The translations under genes were made by a program, and so were the position numbers. This document shows positions 1-7,372 of a DNA stretch of 64,000 nt, piece after piece. Position 1 is the first letter of the stretch. Each line of letters begins with the position of its first letter. The notes beneath the pieces are model-generated. The model was not told where the DNA came from. It did no database searches and saw only the letters and a program-made list of their open reading frames with translations. The stretch lies in IMG/VR virus record IMGVR_UViG_3300022921_000002, positions 1-64,000 of that record; one strand, given 5' to 3'. The stretch comes from a virus.

Positions 1-1021
1 CACCGGCGCCTGTTACCACACTGGCAGTAGCTGTGGTTACTGGGCTGTCTGGTTCGTTAATAGTAATAGCTGGTACTGATGAATAATATCCGCCGCCAGT
101 GTCAACATTAATTGCTGAAATAGATGTTCCGGTAATAAGAGAACTAATTACAGCATCAACCGTGGATGGCGAAGAAATGTCAACGGTGATAACATTGTTT
201 GCGTTATATATTTGACCGTCGTCAGTAATGTTAATGGCTGATACTTGGCCTAACGTAATTTCTGCGGTAGCTGTCGCGGTTTCACCTAATTCATAAACAG
301 GGTCACCATTGCTATCCAAGCCTGGCTGAATAGTAATTCTTTCTTCAGGCGCGGTATTAGCTAATGTGCCTGTTGCTACACCAATATCAATAAACTTAAT
401 AACCTTTTTCTTTTTCTCAGGACCAAAATAATATCCTTTGAGTGTAAAGTTTAATGTATATAATATTGATTGTCGTGTTTCAAAGTCGCCTTCATATAAA
501 TCCTCGGTTGTTACACTATTCAATATGATAGGAATATCGAGTGGATCCATGTCTGCTATCATTTTAACAGAGGCAGTCCAGTCAGGAGTAAAAAATGGAA
601 TGATCTGTTCCATGATTTTTGTTGCGTCTTCCTGATATTTTGTCATAATATACAAAGAAAAATCTATATTGTACGGAACCGGGGCGTACTGAAAAGCTCT
701 GCTGCCTGATGATTCTGCCGAACTCTTACGAATTTTCGTTGTAGAGTTAACCTTTCTCACTGGATCATATAACAAGCTCGTGATTTCAAAAGACATCCGC
801 GGTAAACGAATAGATTGAGTTCTACTATTCAGCAGGTCAGGATCTTGAGCAACTCTTGCTAATACTTTTTGGAACGGCGCATAGGATATTGGAACAATCA
901 TAGATTGAACTAAATTTCCGGCGTTATCTTTTCGTTCAATTTTAAGCTGATTAAAAAGAGTACCAAATAAAGCTACATATTTTCGTGTGGTTTCATTATA
1001 GAAATAATTTGCAATTGCCAT
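1..1021 (-). CDS. gp15: Tail sheath stabilizer / tail completion protein gp15, C-terminus cut by window edge
   Basis: The frame opens with ATG at 1021 and stays open for 340 codons to the left edge, so the C-terminus is missing. The start reads MAIANYFYNETTRKYVALFG, followed by a region with IVPISYAPFQKVLAR and FQYAPVPYNIDFSLYI, which I recognise as the gp15 family of T4-like phages. gp15 forms the hexameric ring that caps the tail tube and sheath and docks to the neck. After about residue 205 (GPEKKKKVIKFIDI) the visible part is Ala/Thr/Ile-rich repeat-like beta sequence (GQVSAI, TGTSISAI, GGGYYSSVPAI), which looks like an added C-terminal beta domain that T4 gp15 lacks. The position directly after gp14 matches the T4 order 13-14-15. 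Identity is strong; the role of the extension is inferred. Confidence 0.85.
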   Translation of the reverse strand, partial: MAIANYFYNETTRKYVALFGTLFNQLKIERKDNAGNLVQSMIVPISYAPFQKVLARVAQDPDLLNSRTQSIRLPRMSFEITSLLYDPVRKVNSTTKIRKSSAESSGSRAFQYAPVPYNIDFSLYIMTKYQEDATKIMEQIIPFFTPDWTASVKMIADMDPLDIPIILNSVTTEDLYEGDFETRQSILYTLNFTLKGYYFGPEKKKKVIKFIDIGVATGTLANTAPEERITIQPGLDSNGDPVYELGETATATAEITLGQVSAINITDDGQIYNANNVITVDISSPSTVDAVISSLITGTSISAINVDTGGGYYSSVPAITINEPDSPVTTATASVVTGAG

Positions 1022-1022
1022 T

Positions 1023-1712
1023 TTAATCGCCTATACTAATTGATTCACTGAATGGATCAATTTCTGAAAAGTCAAGAATATCGTCAGCGACTGATTCAAA
1101 ATCAAAGTTTTGAGATATAGGATCAGTATTTGCTAATTGGGTAAGAGTAGTTACTGCGTTATTCCCGGTCATTACTGTTGTTACATCATCAAAATAATGA
1201 TCAATTTCATATCTGCCCGTGTCAAACCTCTCGTTAGAGTATTCCATAAGCTCGCATTTCATATCGTAAACTTGCAATGCGCCAGACTGATAGAATACAG
1301 ACTCGTGTTCAACATAAGTAATTCTGTACATCTTCTGATTTAACGGCATCCAAATAATATCGTTTTCTTTTGGACGAACCTTTTCAGCGTCTTTGCGAGT
1401 AACGTGTCTTTCAAAAGTTCTGATTGCTACCGCAAATGTTACTGTGTCTCGTATTTCCAAACCAAAGCGAGACATGAAATCGCCTTCGCCTTCAAACCCA
1501 TCTACGTTTTTAACATATACTTCAAATTCATACATTTCATCATATAGCGGGGTGTCATTTTCGTTAAAGATAACATCTCTATCTTTATTAAACTCGCCGC
1601 TTATATAATCAATGTCAATGCCATAAACTTGAATAGACTCAATTACTAAATCGTCTATTAAGTTCTGTTCATTGAAATTATCGTAATTTCTAAAATATAC
1701 GTTCGTTGCCAT
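1023..1712 (-). CDS. gp14: Neck protein gp14
   Basis: This 229-residue protein begins MATNVYFRNYDNFNEQNLID and continues with VESIQVYGIDIDYI, the typical opening of T4-like gp14. The middle segment with ENDIIWMPLNQKMYRITYVE and VFYQSGALQVYDMKCELMEY also fits the family. gp14 assembles with gp13 on the filled head to form the neck to which the tail attaches. It sits one base upstream of gp15 and three bases after gp13, in the same order as in T4, and at about the usual family length (T4 gp14 is about 256 residues). The acidic C-terminus (DFSEIDPFSES) is unremarkable. No promoter is seen directly ahead of it, so it is probably read through from the upstream genes. Confidence 0.88.
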   Translation of the reverse strand: MATNVYFRNYDNFNEQNLIDDLVIESIQVYGIDIDYISGEFNKDRDVIFNENDTPLYDEMYEFEVYVKNVDGFEGEGDFMSRFGLEIRDTVTFAVAIRTFERHVTRKDAEKVRPKENDIIWMPLNQKMYRITYVEHESVFYQSGALQVYDMKCELMEYSNERFDTGRYEIDHYFDDVTTVMTGNNAVTTLTQLANTDPISQNFDFESVADDILDFSEIDPFSESISIGD

Positions 1713-1715
1713 AAC

Positions 1716-2459
1716 TTATCCAATAAAATTGTAAGTGAGAGGCTGTAGAGAATTAATTGCGTCCTCTTCCATTTTTTCTCGTTCAGCGCGCGCCTCTTGT
1801 AAAATCTGTTCCCCATTAAATTGTACACCACCAACAAGCTGCATGTTTGTAAATTTAGTTAGGTTAAGACCCCATTGTTCTCTCACGAGTACTGAAGCGT
1901 AATTTTGTAACCAACGATCTGACCAAACATCGGCGTATTCGTCTGGATCAATAATATCATATGCTTCAACGATAATATATTTTCCAACACTTAAACTTGA
2001 TTTTGAAACATCAATATAAAGCTTATTGACATGCTTATTATATCGTACCATTTGTTTTCCTACAAGCATCTCTTGTAAAAACTCTAGGTGCTGCATAGTC
2101 ATATAATAGTTGGTAATACCATATGATGTAAGGTCCGTAAGGTTATTTAAAACAAATTGGTATTGAACATTAAACATACCAGTACTTGCTGAAATAGAAG
2201 TGTTCAAATCAAACACTTTTGAAATTCCAAGAATATTTGGCGGTAACTTGATATATCCGTTGTCTACGTCATTTTGTGTAAGCTCGTGTTTTAAGTAAAC
2301 CATTTGAGAACCATTGTAATGGTAATCTCTCCAAAACGAAACCGCCTCGTCTACTCTATCTTCAATCTGTTCTTCAGAAACGTTAACTTGAATAACCGGC
2401 GCGCCGATTTTTCTTAAGATATAATCTTTAAATTCTTCTCTTGATGCTGGTTGTGGCAT
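1716..2459 (-). CDS. gp13: Neck protein gp13
   Basis: This 247-residue protein begins MPQPASREEFKDYILRKIGA and contains RVDEAVSFWRDYHYNGS and a central FNVQYQFVLNNLTDL with YYMTMQHLEFLQEMLVG, matching the gp13 neck protein of T4-like phages. gp13 initiates neck assembly on the head portal vertex and works with gp14. Its C-terminal half (WSDRWLQNYASVLVREQWG, then QEARAEREKMEEDAI) is the conserved helical part of the family. The ATG overlaps the stop of the upstream 110-residue gene in a TAATG junction at 2457-2461, suggesting translational coupling. Length is somewhat below T4 gp13 (about 309 residues). Identification rests on sequence style plus the 13-14-15 order. Confidence 0.87.
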   Translation of the reverse strand: MPQPASREEFKDYILRKIGAPVIQVNVSEEQIEDRVDEAVSFWRDYHYNGSQMVYLKHELTQNDVDNGYIKLPPNILGISKVFDLNTSISASTGMFNVQYQFVLNNLTDLTSYGITNYYMTMQHLEFLQEMLVGKQMVRYNKHVNKLYIDVSKSSLSVGKYIIVEAYDIIDPDEYADVWSDRWLQNYASVLVREQWGLNLTKFTNMQLVGGVQFNGEQILQEARAEREKMEEDAINSLQPLTYNFIG

Positions 2460-2791
2460 TATGCTATCTCGTCTTTTATGACTACTTTAATATAGCCAGT
2501 GTTTGGAAAAGTTTCAATTTTACCACTGTTATAAGTAATTTGAAACTCAGCGCTATGAATACCCGTGTTTGCGGTATCGCCAGTTTGCCATTCATATGCA
2601 ACAATACCTTTTGTACCATTAACAATCGTGCCTACACCGTTTGTGACTAACGCATTATTTTGCTCGTCTCTCATGTGGAATCTAACCAATGACGCGTCAG
2701 CCATAGATTTTACACGACCGTTAGAATCTGTAAGCACAGCTTGAAGCGATGGAGCAGTATCGTTTTGTTTTATATAAAAGCTTGCCGCCAT
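2459..2791 (-). CDS. Small Ig-like/BppU-N-like beta-sandwich protein
   Basis: This 110-residue protein starts MAASFYIKQNDTAPSLQAVL and has the pattern of a short domain found at the N-terminus of phage baseplate upper proteins (BppU_N-like): an opening strand with KQND.P, then L.D..G, then RFHMRDEQNNALV, a G-Y-W-type core (VAYEWQTGDT) and a final strand NTGYIKVVIKD. I infer a single beta-sandwich domain with a structural role in the tail or on the capsid; no enzyme motif is seen. It precedes gp13 with a TAATG overlap. A late-promoter variant (AATAAATA at 2814-2821) lies 22 nt ahead of its ATG, so it may start the neck-gene transcript. It resembles in style the 108-residue protein at 24044-24370. 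Confidence 0.6.
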   Translation of the reverse strand: MAASFYIKQNDTAPSLQAVLTDSNGRVKSMADASLVRFHMRDEQNNALVTNGVGTIVNGTKGIVAYEWQTGDTANTGIHSAEFQITYNSGKIETFPNTGYIKVVIKDEIA

Positions 2792-2813
2792 TATTTTTCT
2801 CCGCTTTTTCTTA

Positions 2814-2821
2814 TATTTATT
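2814..2821 (-). promoter_or_regulatory. Late promoter variant AATAAATA
   Basis: The minus strand reads AATAAATA, one base off the T4 late box, 22 nt ahead of the ATG at 2791 and in non-coding DNA between two genes. It would drive the 110-residue gene and the neck genes. Support is position and spacing only. Confidence 0.4.
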
Positions 2822-2825
2822 AATA

Positions 2826-3416
2826 TTAATATAGTAAAATTTCTACGTCAGTAGCACCATCGCTTATAATTTTTACTGCGTTAGATTCTTTTGGTATCAA
2901 ATAACCATTAAAGTCGTTATCTATAAATTTCAAAGAATTATCACCAGTTGTACTAAATAAATGCGTGGATAAGTTTGTTCCTTTGCCCTCAACACTAAAA
3001 TCAAACCCTGTAAGACCATCACCAAGAGAAAATACGAATATGTTTGTATCAAGGGTAAAGGGAAGTGTAATATCACCAACACCGGCAACAACAGTTTCAG
3101 CAAAACCATTTGCGCTAAACTCAATTCTATTAATCCATTCTGAGCTTAAAAAGCTTTGGATACCAAACTCTAAAAATGAGTTTCCGGTAAATCCAAATGA
3201 TAAGTCAGCTGAAGCCTGAATAATAGGGGGAGTAATTGCCGCTGAAAATACGAAATCCAACGGTAGTGTTTGCATGTCACCGGTAATTGGAACAAATACA
3301 TCTGAGTTAAGTGTGTAATCTATCGTTTGCGCAGGCACGCCACCTGTCACAATAGAAAATCCACCTGCAAAAAAGGTGTAATCTAAGCTTGATGTAAATA
3401 CTCCGTTTGCGGACAT
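2826..3416 (-). CDS. Unknown beta-rich protein, probably virion structural
   Basis: I do not recognise this 196-residue protein. It is rich in Phe, Gly, Thr and Ser with alternating hydrophobic residues and imperfect internal repeats built around D-Y-T/F-x-F (LDYTFFAG, IDYTLNSD, LDFVFSAA, FGFTGNSF, FDFSVEG), suggesting an all-beta repeat fold. It has no signal peptide, membrane helix or catalytic motif that I can see. It ends with VEILLY and is followed by a 34-bp gap before the 110-residue gene. Its place between a conserved phage beta protein and the neck genes suggests a decoration, fibre-tip or tail-associated role, but that is inference from neighbours only. Confidence 0.6.
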   Translation of the reverse strand: MSANGVFTSSLDYTFFAGGFSIVTGGVPAQTIDYTLNSDVFVPITGDMQTLPLDFVFSAAITPPIIQASADLSFGFTGNSFLEFGIQSFLSSEWINRIEFSANGFAETVVAGVGDITLPFTLDTNIFVFSLGDGLTGFDFSVEGKGTNLSTHLFSTTGDNSLKFIDNDFNGYLIPKESNAVKIISDGATDVEILLY

Positions 3417-3428
3417 TTAACTAGTCCT

Positions 3429-3836
3429 TTATGCACCGCCGGCAGTAATTGTAAACGCTGTAATTGTGATTTGCTGACCGACTGCAATATTAGTATTATC
3501 TAATTGCATGTCTCCGCCTGCACCAGTAGCTGTAATAGTACCTTGCATATGGCATGTTGTTCCGCCGTTGTCATGCAATCTAAAATATCCAGCAGTTCCT
3601 GAAGCATCAGCTGATAAGTCTTGCCACGTGCCAGATAGAACAATTGATCCCAAAGCAGGAGTGTCAAGCCAATTAGCAGGTAATACCATAGTTGCTAAAA
3701 CCGTACCTGTATTTGCTGAACCGCAATCCGCTGGAACTGTGCCCGAGGAAACTGTCATAATTGGATTAGTGCCGATTGTAGTTTCTAGTGCTTGAAGCGT
3801 AGCATTCCTAGTGTCTACTGATAACTGAAAAGCCAT
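3429..3836 (-). CDS. Conserved small phage protein of the tail/head-module type
   Basis: This 135-residue protein begins MAFQLSVDTRNATLQALETT and carries a TGTVLATMVLPANW strand, SGTWQDLSADASGTAGYFRL, and TTCHMQGTITATGAGGDMQL. I know this pattern from small conserved proteins of unknown function in many tailed phages and prophages, where they sit near head-tail or tail genes. The predicted fold is all beta. Two Cys are present (in ADCGSA and TTCHMQ). The gene is preceded by a perfect T4 late-promoter box (TATAAATA, 3874-3881), 37 nt from its ATG, with a GGGAG Shine-Dalgarno-like sequence in between, so it is the likely first gene of the last transcript in the window. Biochemical function is unknown. 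Confidence 0.75.
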   Translation of the reverse strand: MAFQLSVDTRNATLQALETTIGTNPIMTVSSGTVPADCGSANTGTVLATMVLPANWLDTPALGSIVLSGTWQDLSADASGTAGYFRLHDNGGTTCHMQGTITATGAGGDMQLDNTNIAVGQQITITAFTITAGGA

Positions 3837-3873
3837 CCTTTTCTCCCTTTTATTGAGTAAATTATTTCATATA

Positions 3874-3881
3874 TATTTATA
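3874..3881 (-). promoter_or_regulatory. T4-type late promoter box TATAAATA
   Basis: The minus strand reads TATAAATA, identical to the T4 late promoter consensus recognised through the gp55/gp33/gp45 system. It ends 37 nt upstream of the ATG at 3836. It lies in non-coding DNA, as expected for a real site. Neither gp55 nor gp33 is encoded in this window. Confidence 0.75.
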
Positions 3882-3899
3882 AAAATTGCAATATAACCG

Positions 3900-3927
3900 T
3901 TGACAATAAAAGAGAGTATGTTATAAT
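3900..3927 (+). promoter_or_regulatory. Perfect sigma70-type promoter on the plus strand
   Basis: The plus strand has TTGACA at 3900-3905 and TATAAT at 3922-3927, separated by 16 bp. Both hexamers match the bacterial housekeeping consensus at all positions. It points right, antisense to the nucleotidyltransferase-cupin gene (3955-4728) and its cluster. No credible plus-strand gene follows, so any product would be a non-coding or antisense RNA. It could be a chance match in A+T-rich DNA; no transcript can be shown from sequence alone. Confidence 0.4.
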
Positions 3928-3954
3928 AGTCTTATCTACTATAAAATAATATGT

Positions 3955-4728
3955 TTATCTTCTTTCAATATCTTCTTCAGACAACAAATCACCCATCCAA
4001 ACCTCAATTACTTTAACAGGTCTGTCTCCAACGTTTGTTGCTTTATGCCATGTATTGGTAGGAATGTCGATACTGTCACCGGTTGAGTAAACCTTAGATG
4101 TTTTGTATCCATTTGGAAACTCAAGATTCATTTCAAGTTTACCATCAACAATATGCCAGTGTTCTGAGCGAACAAAATGTCTTTGGTCTGATAGTGATTT
4201 TTTAACATCAATAGACAACTCCTTAACTTTCCAATGACCATTGTTATCAAGGTTACGATATTTACCCCATAGTCTTTGTGTTTCAGGCTTATCCCAGTTT
4301 TCAAGTAACCAAGATGAACTGTTCTTTTTATCATTACCACCAACACCAAACACAAAACCAATATCGCATTCGTCTTTGAGTTGACGTGCATATTCTACTT
4401 CAGGTGTTGTACCTTTTTGACGATCCCCACCATTAGCAAATATGATTTTAGAGTTTCTAGGAAATGTATCTTTGATATGTCTAATAGCTTCACAGGCATG
4501 ATTTTCGCTATCGTCAAATTCAAATACACCGCCGACACATTTAATTTCTTTAACAATAGCAGAGCGTTCAGACATAGGCATAAACGGTCTACCTTTTTTA
4601 CGAGTTAACCATTCATCAGAATTTAAACCAACCATAAGAATATCACCGAGTTCTTTGGCGGCTTTAAAATATTCAATATGTCCTGAATGGAGTGGATCAA
4701 ATCCACCAGTTACTACAACTACTTTCAT
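3955..4728 (-). CDS. Nucleotidyltransferase-cupin fusion (RfaE/TagD-like plus mannose-6-P isomerase type II cupin)
   Basis: Residues 1 to about 135 are a cytidylyltransferase-family domain: VVVTGGFDPLHSGHIEYF contains the nucleotide-binding HxGH motif, followed by GLNSDEWLTRKKG and the MSERSAIV helix typical of RfaE C-terminal and TagD-like enzymes that activate sugar- or polyol-phosphates with ATP or CTP. From about residue 152 (WGKYRNL) to the end is a cupin of the type found at the C-terminus of type II phosphomannose isomerase/GDP-mannose pyrophosphorylase: LSDQRHFVRSEHWHIVDGKL, IDIPTNTWHKATN, then VIEVWMGDLLSEEDIER. The metal-site histidines of the cupin core appear intact. The gene follows the TPR-methyltransferase by one base and ends the cluster. 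I infer nucleotide-sugar or polyol activation, for modifying virion glycans or mimicking host surface sugars; the exact substrate is unknown. Confidence 0.78.
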   Translation of the reverse strand: MKVVVVTGGFDPLHSGHIEYFKAAKELGDILMVGLNSDEWLTRKKGRPFMPMSERSAIVKEIKCVGGVFEFDDSENHACEAIRHIKDTFPRNSKIIFANGGDRQKGTTPEVEYARQLKDECDIGFVFGVGGNDKKNSSSWLLENWDKPETQRLWGKYRNLDNNGHWKVKELSIDVKKSLSDQRHFVRSEHWHIVDGKLEMNLEFPNGYKTSKVYSTGDSIDIPTNTWHKATNVGDRPVKVIEVWMGDLLSEEDIERR

Positions 4729-4729
4729 A

Positions 4730-5950
4730 TCAATTACCTTTCATAAAATAATCCCACGCAAAACTAACTTTTGATTTATCAGAAATCATATTTCTTTTAT
4801 TATTATAAATTGACGGATGTACCCACCAATCTTCATGAGCGTTAATAGGATCAACACTAAGGTCTTGTACCATCAGTTTATATCCTATCTTATGAAGTAT
4901 ATCCCGTGAGTTATCTTTAAAATCGTTTTGCCACCAGCAATAATTGTGTTGGAATTGGATAATCCCAAATTCATATTTGTTAAATGGTATTTTTGTTAAT
5001 ACATCAAGAGATGTTTGTTCAGAATTAATGCGTAAAAAATCAATGTATTGTTCCATACAAGATTGATTAAACAACAAGTCAAAATTAATTTGGGAGGCAT
5101 CACTAAGGATAATCTGACTTGTTCTTTCTCTTGAATGTATATAACACATTCTTTCATCGTTGTCAATACTAATACCTTTCCACCCAAATTCTTTTTCAAG
5201 CAATGCGGTATTATTACATTCAGTTGGATGCCCAGAACCTATTTCAATAAACGATCCACCTTTTTTACCATCTGTTACTGATAATACAAATAAGTCTTGC
5301 ATATGCCGGGCATAGTTTTGTTTAATATTTTCAAATCCAGGAAACGGAAACTTGTACAGGTCTTTATCTTCATCGGTGTATGGTATACGATGTGGATATC
5401 CTATTTTATTAATCCATTCGCAAACATCCTGAAACGATTCTTTGTCCAAACTTTCTCTATGCTTTGCTTTGAATAATAATAGTTTTGAACTATCAACACC
5501 ATCAGATTTCCAACGAGCAATTGCGTATTGTGCCGCAAATGCCGACATACCTGGAAACCCTATATTAAGATCACCTTCCGCAGTTGTATTTTTGCCAATA
5601 CTACTCCATACAAGTGCATCTCTATAATTGTCTTGAGTTATTGATAATTGTGCAAGAAAGTAATATGCTTCAGGTCTTTCAGGCATAACCTGAATTGCGT
5701 TTTTAAGTAATCCCCAAACGGTTTGAGATCTCCTACCTGCTTCATCATAAACCGCAGCACCACGTATCAAACTTTTATATTGTATGATACGTTCTTCTTC
5801 TGTAACACCGGGTGAATAATCCGCGGCTCTTAAATAGAATGTAAAGGCGGCAGCTAATTGGCCAAGTTTAAAATATTCTTCTGCAAGTGCAAATGATTTC
5901 CAAGGATTATCATAGTCAAGAACGACTTCATTTAGTAAATTATTAATCAT
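4730..5950 (-). CDS. TPR-repeat protein with FkbM-like SAM methyltransferase domain
   Basis: This 406-residue protein has an N-terminal helical part (about 1-150) with TPR-like helices: WKSFALAEEYFKLGQLAAAF, then KNAIQVMPERPEAYYFLAQL and DNYRDALVWSSIGK. The C-terminal part (about 225-400) contains GGSFIEIGSGHPTECNNTAL, LLEKEFGWKGISIDND and ILSDASQINFD, which fit motifs I to III of the FkbM-type class I S-adenosylmethionine methyltransferases that often methylate sugars. A late segment LDVLTKIPFNKYEFGIIQFQ is consistent with the post-core strand. It sits between a GH130-like propeller gene and a sugar-activating fusion gene, which supports a carbohydrate substrate. Similar TPR-linked sugar enzymes occur in large marine phages. 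Substrate and activity are inferred, not shown. Confidence 0.7.
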   Translation of the reverse strand: MINNLLNEVVLDYDNPWKSFALAEEYFKLGQLAAAFTFYLRAADYSPGVTEEERIIQYKSLIRGAAVYDEAGRRSQTVWGLLKNAIQVMPERPEAYYFLAQLSITQDNYRDALVWSSIGKNTTAEGDLNIGFPGMSAFAAQYAIARWKSDGVDSSKLLLFKAKHRESLDKESFQDVCEWINKIGYPHRIPYTDEDKDLYKFPFPGFENIKQNYARHMQDLFVLSVTDGKKGGSFIEIGSGHPTECNNTALLEKEFGWKGISIDNDERMCYIHSRERTSQIILSDASQINFDLLFNQSCMEQYIDFLRINSEQTSLDVLTKIPFNKYEFGIIQFQHNYCWWQNDFKDNSRDILHKIGYKLMVQDLSVDPINAHEDWWVHPSIYNNKRNMISDKSKVSFAWDYFMKGN

Positions 5951-5952
5951 AG

Positions 5953-6993
5953 TTATACCTTAGTTAAAAAATCAAAGAATACGCCTTTTGGCATTTTCAA
6001 AATATATGATGCGTTATCACTTAAACCAAATGAGATTAAGATATCTGTTTCGGTAAATGTAACACCGGTTACAAACTCAATATTAAATTCCTGACTTTTT
6101 GCATGGTCATAATAAGTACCCATAAAATGAAATTCTTTTGATGTATGTATAATGTTCCAATCATTATCCCAAACAACTACACGGTGTGCATAATTACCAT
6201 CTTTTCTAAAGAAAGAGTCTTTGAGCAAATTTGTTTCATGGCAAAATGCCATTTGCTTATTATCATCAATACGAATAACCTGAGAACCGCCGCGCAAATC
6301 TTTTTGTAAATTAGCACGTTGGTCTTCACTTAACTGAACGGCATCCTCACAAGTACCTTCTTCAATGTTAAATTTAACAACCTGAGTTGGGTTTGACCAT
6401 TTAACAAAATGCCAAGGCATATCTAAAATAGGCATCCAATTCTTTTCACAATATGATTTATCACCATTTGGTGCAGGAATTGGGTGACGACTAATTTCTT
6501 TCCATTCAGTACCATCGTGTTCAACGTGGCACATTTCCATACGTCCTGTACCTTTATCATCATAGCAATCACGGCGAACACCGCAAAGGTACATTTTATC
6601 ATCCCATTTAAATAAACGTGCATCCTCAAGGCCGACAAAGTTCCATGTTGGTTTAGTATCTAAAACCATATTTACTCGACCTGCCGACAGCAGTTTGAAA
6701 TCTTTATCGTATTCGCATAGAATGTTATGTGTTCCTAGTTTAACATCATCTTCAGGATGTATATAAACTAATGGTCCCCACTGATGTGGAAACTTTTTAC
6801 CTTCACTGTGATATAGGATATAATTGATATGGCGAACATTAACAAACATCCTATCACCATCTAAAAAGATGCTAGGATTCATTAGGCCGGTATCTTCGCC
6901 GCCTAGTACTTCTCTTGGAATAATAATAGGATGTATTTCACCGCCACGTTTAAGAGCGTATGTAGCCAGCCCACCTATATGCAAATCGTGCAT
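5953..6993 (-). CDS. GH130-like five-bladed beta-propeller protein (possible mannoside phosphorylase or sugar-binding protein)
   Basis: This 346-residue protein shows features of the GH43/GH130-type five-bladed propeller fold: MNPSIFLDGDRMFVNVRH near residue 40, FVGLEDARLFKWDDKMYLCG near residue 120 (compare the G-x-E-D-P/A-R motif of GH130), CEKNWMPIL, then RGGSQVIRIDD near residue 235, and a closing blade TDILISFGLSDNASYILKM. GH130 enzymes split beta-mannosides with phosphate or water; the acidic residue of the EDAR motif is present. Whether the phage protein is catalytic or only binds sugars is open. The start is well supported by a strong GGAGG site just before the ATG. It opens the three-gene cluster ending at 3955, with only 2 bp to the next gene. 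Confidence 0.65.
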   Translation of the reverse strand: MHDLHIGGLATYALKRGGEIHPIIIPREVLGGEDTGLMNPSIFLDGDRMFVNVRHINYILYHSEGKKFPHQWGPLVYIHPEDDVKLGTHNILCEYDKDFKLLSAGRVNMVLDTKPTWNFVGLEDARLFKWDDKMYLCGVRRDCYDDKGTGRMEMCHVEHDGTEWKEISRHPIPAPNGDKSYCEKNWMPILDMPWHFVKWSNPTQVVKFNIEEGTCEDAVQLSEDQRANLQKDLRGGSQVIRIDDNKQMAFCHETNLLKDSFFRKDGNYAHRVVVWDNDWNIIHTSKEFHFMGTYYDHAKSQEFNIEFVTGVTFTETDILISFGLSDNASYILKMPKGVFFDFLTKV

Positions 6994-7022
6994 TATGCCT
7001 CCATAATATAAACATTATTTAA

Positions 7023-7355
7023 TTAAACCCAAACAGGGTTTCTTTGTGTCATAGTCAATTTGTCAATCTTTTGTTGAATTTTTTGATTGATAATTTGCTC
7101 ATGAGGTTCGTCTATCGTTGCTTTCACCCAATTGATAACCGTTTCTTCAGTTAAGGAATCGAGTGATACAAAACTGTCAGCGGATGTATCAACGGCAGAC
7201 AAAGTGGTACGTCCCAAATATGTTGCTTCATTACCACTTAAATCTGTACCGATCTTTTTCCACTTAACTTCAATAACGGCATTTTCAAGAGTGTCGCCGT
7301 TACTATTAACCTGATTTTTTGTTCCAAGTTTTACGACTTTCCATTCATATACCAT
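7023..7355 (-). CDS. Small conserved phage protein, paralogue of the next upstream gene (DUF7936-like)
   Basis: This 110-residue protein begins MVYEWKVVKLGTKNQVNSNG and shares its whole plan with the adjacent 128-residue protein at 7373-7759: a Y-E-W opening, V-N-x-D/N-G-x-T, N-A-V followed by W-x-K-x-G-T-D, then an acidic S/T-rich strand, L-T-E-x-x-V-I-x-W, and a final helix with I-x-x-x-I-Q-x-x-I-D. I recognise this as a small protein family common next to tail-fibre genes in marine T4-like phages (named DUF7936-like from memory). Function is unknown; a structural or fibre-assembly role is plausible from context. The 17-bp gap to its paralogue shows a tandem duplication in one transcript. 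Confidence 0.75.
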   Translation of the reverse strand: MVYEWKVVKLGTKNQVNSNGDTLENAVIEVKWKKIGTDLSGNEATYLGRTTLSAVDTSADSFVSLDSLTEETVINWVKATIDEPHEQIINQKIQQKIDKLTMTQRNPVWV

Positions 7356-7372
7356 TTAGTTCTTTCCTTATC

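Larger units (their letters stand above)
3837..3954. other. Longest intergenic gap: late promoter plus opposing sigma70-type promoter
   Basis: This 118-bp A+T-rich gap separates the carbohydrate-type gene cluster from the neck-proximal genes and is the longest non-coding stretch in the window. On the minus strand it holds a TATAAATA late box (3874-3881). On the plus strand it holds TTGACA and TATAAT with a 16-bp spacer (3900-3927). An A+T-rich inverted repeat (ATAGT...ACTAT) lies around 3925-3945, but it has no U-tract, so I do not call it a terminator. I see no open frame of meaningful length in either direction inside the gap. Confidence 0.7.

Noticed and set aside
3925-3945. A+T-rich inverted repeat as terminator of the sugar cluster
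   Set aside because: The stem is about 5 bp of mostly A-T pairs and no U-tract follows.
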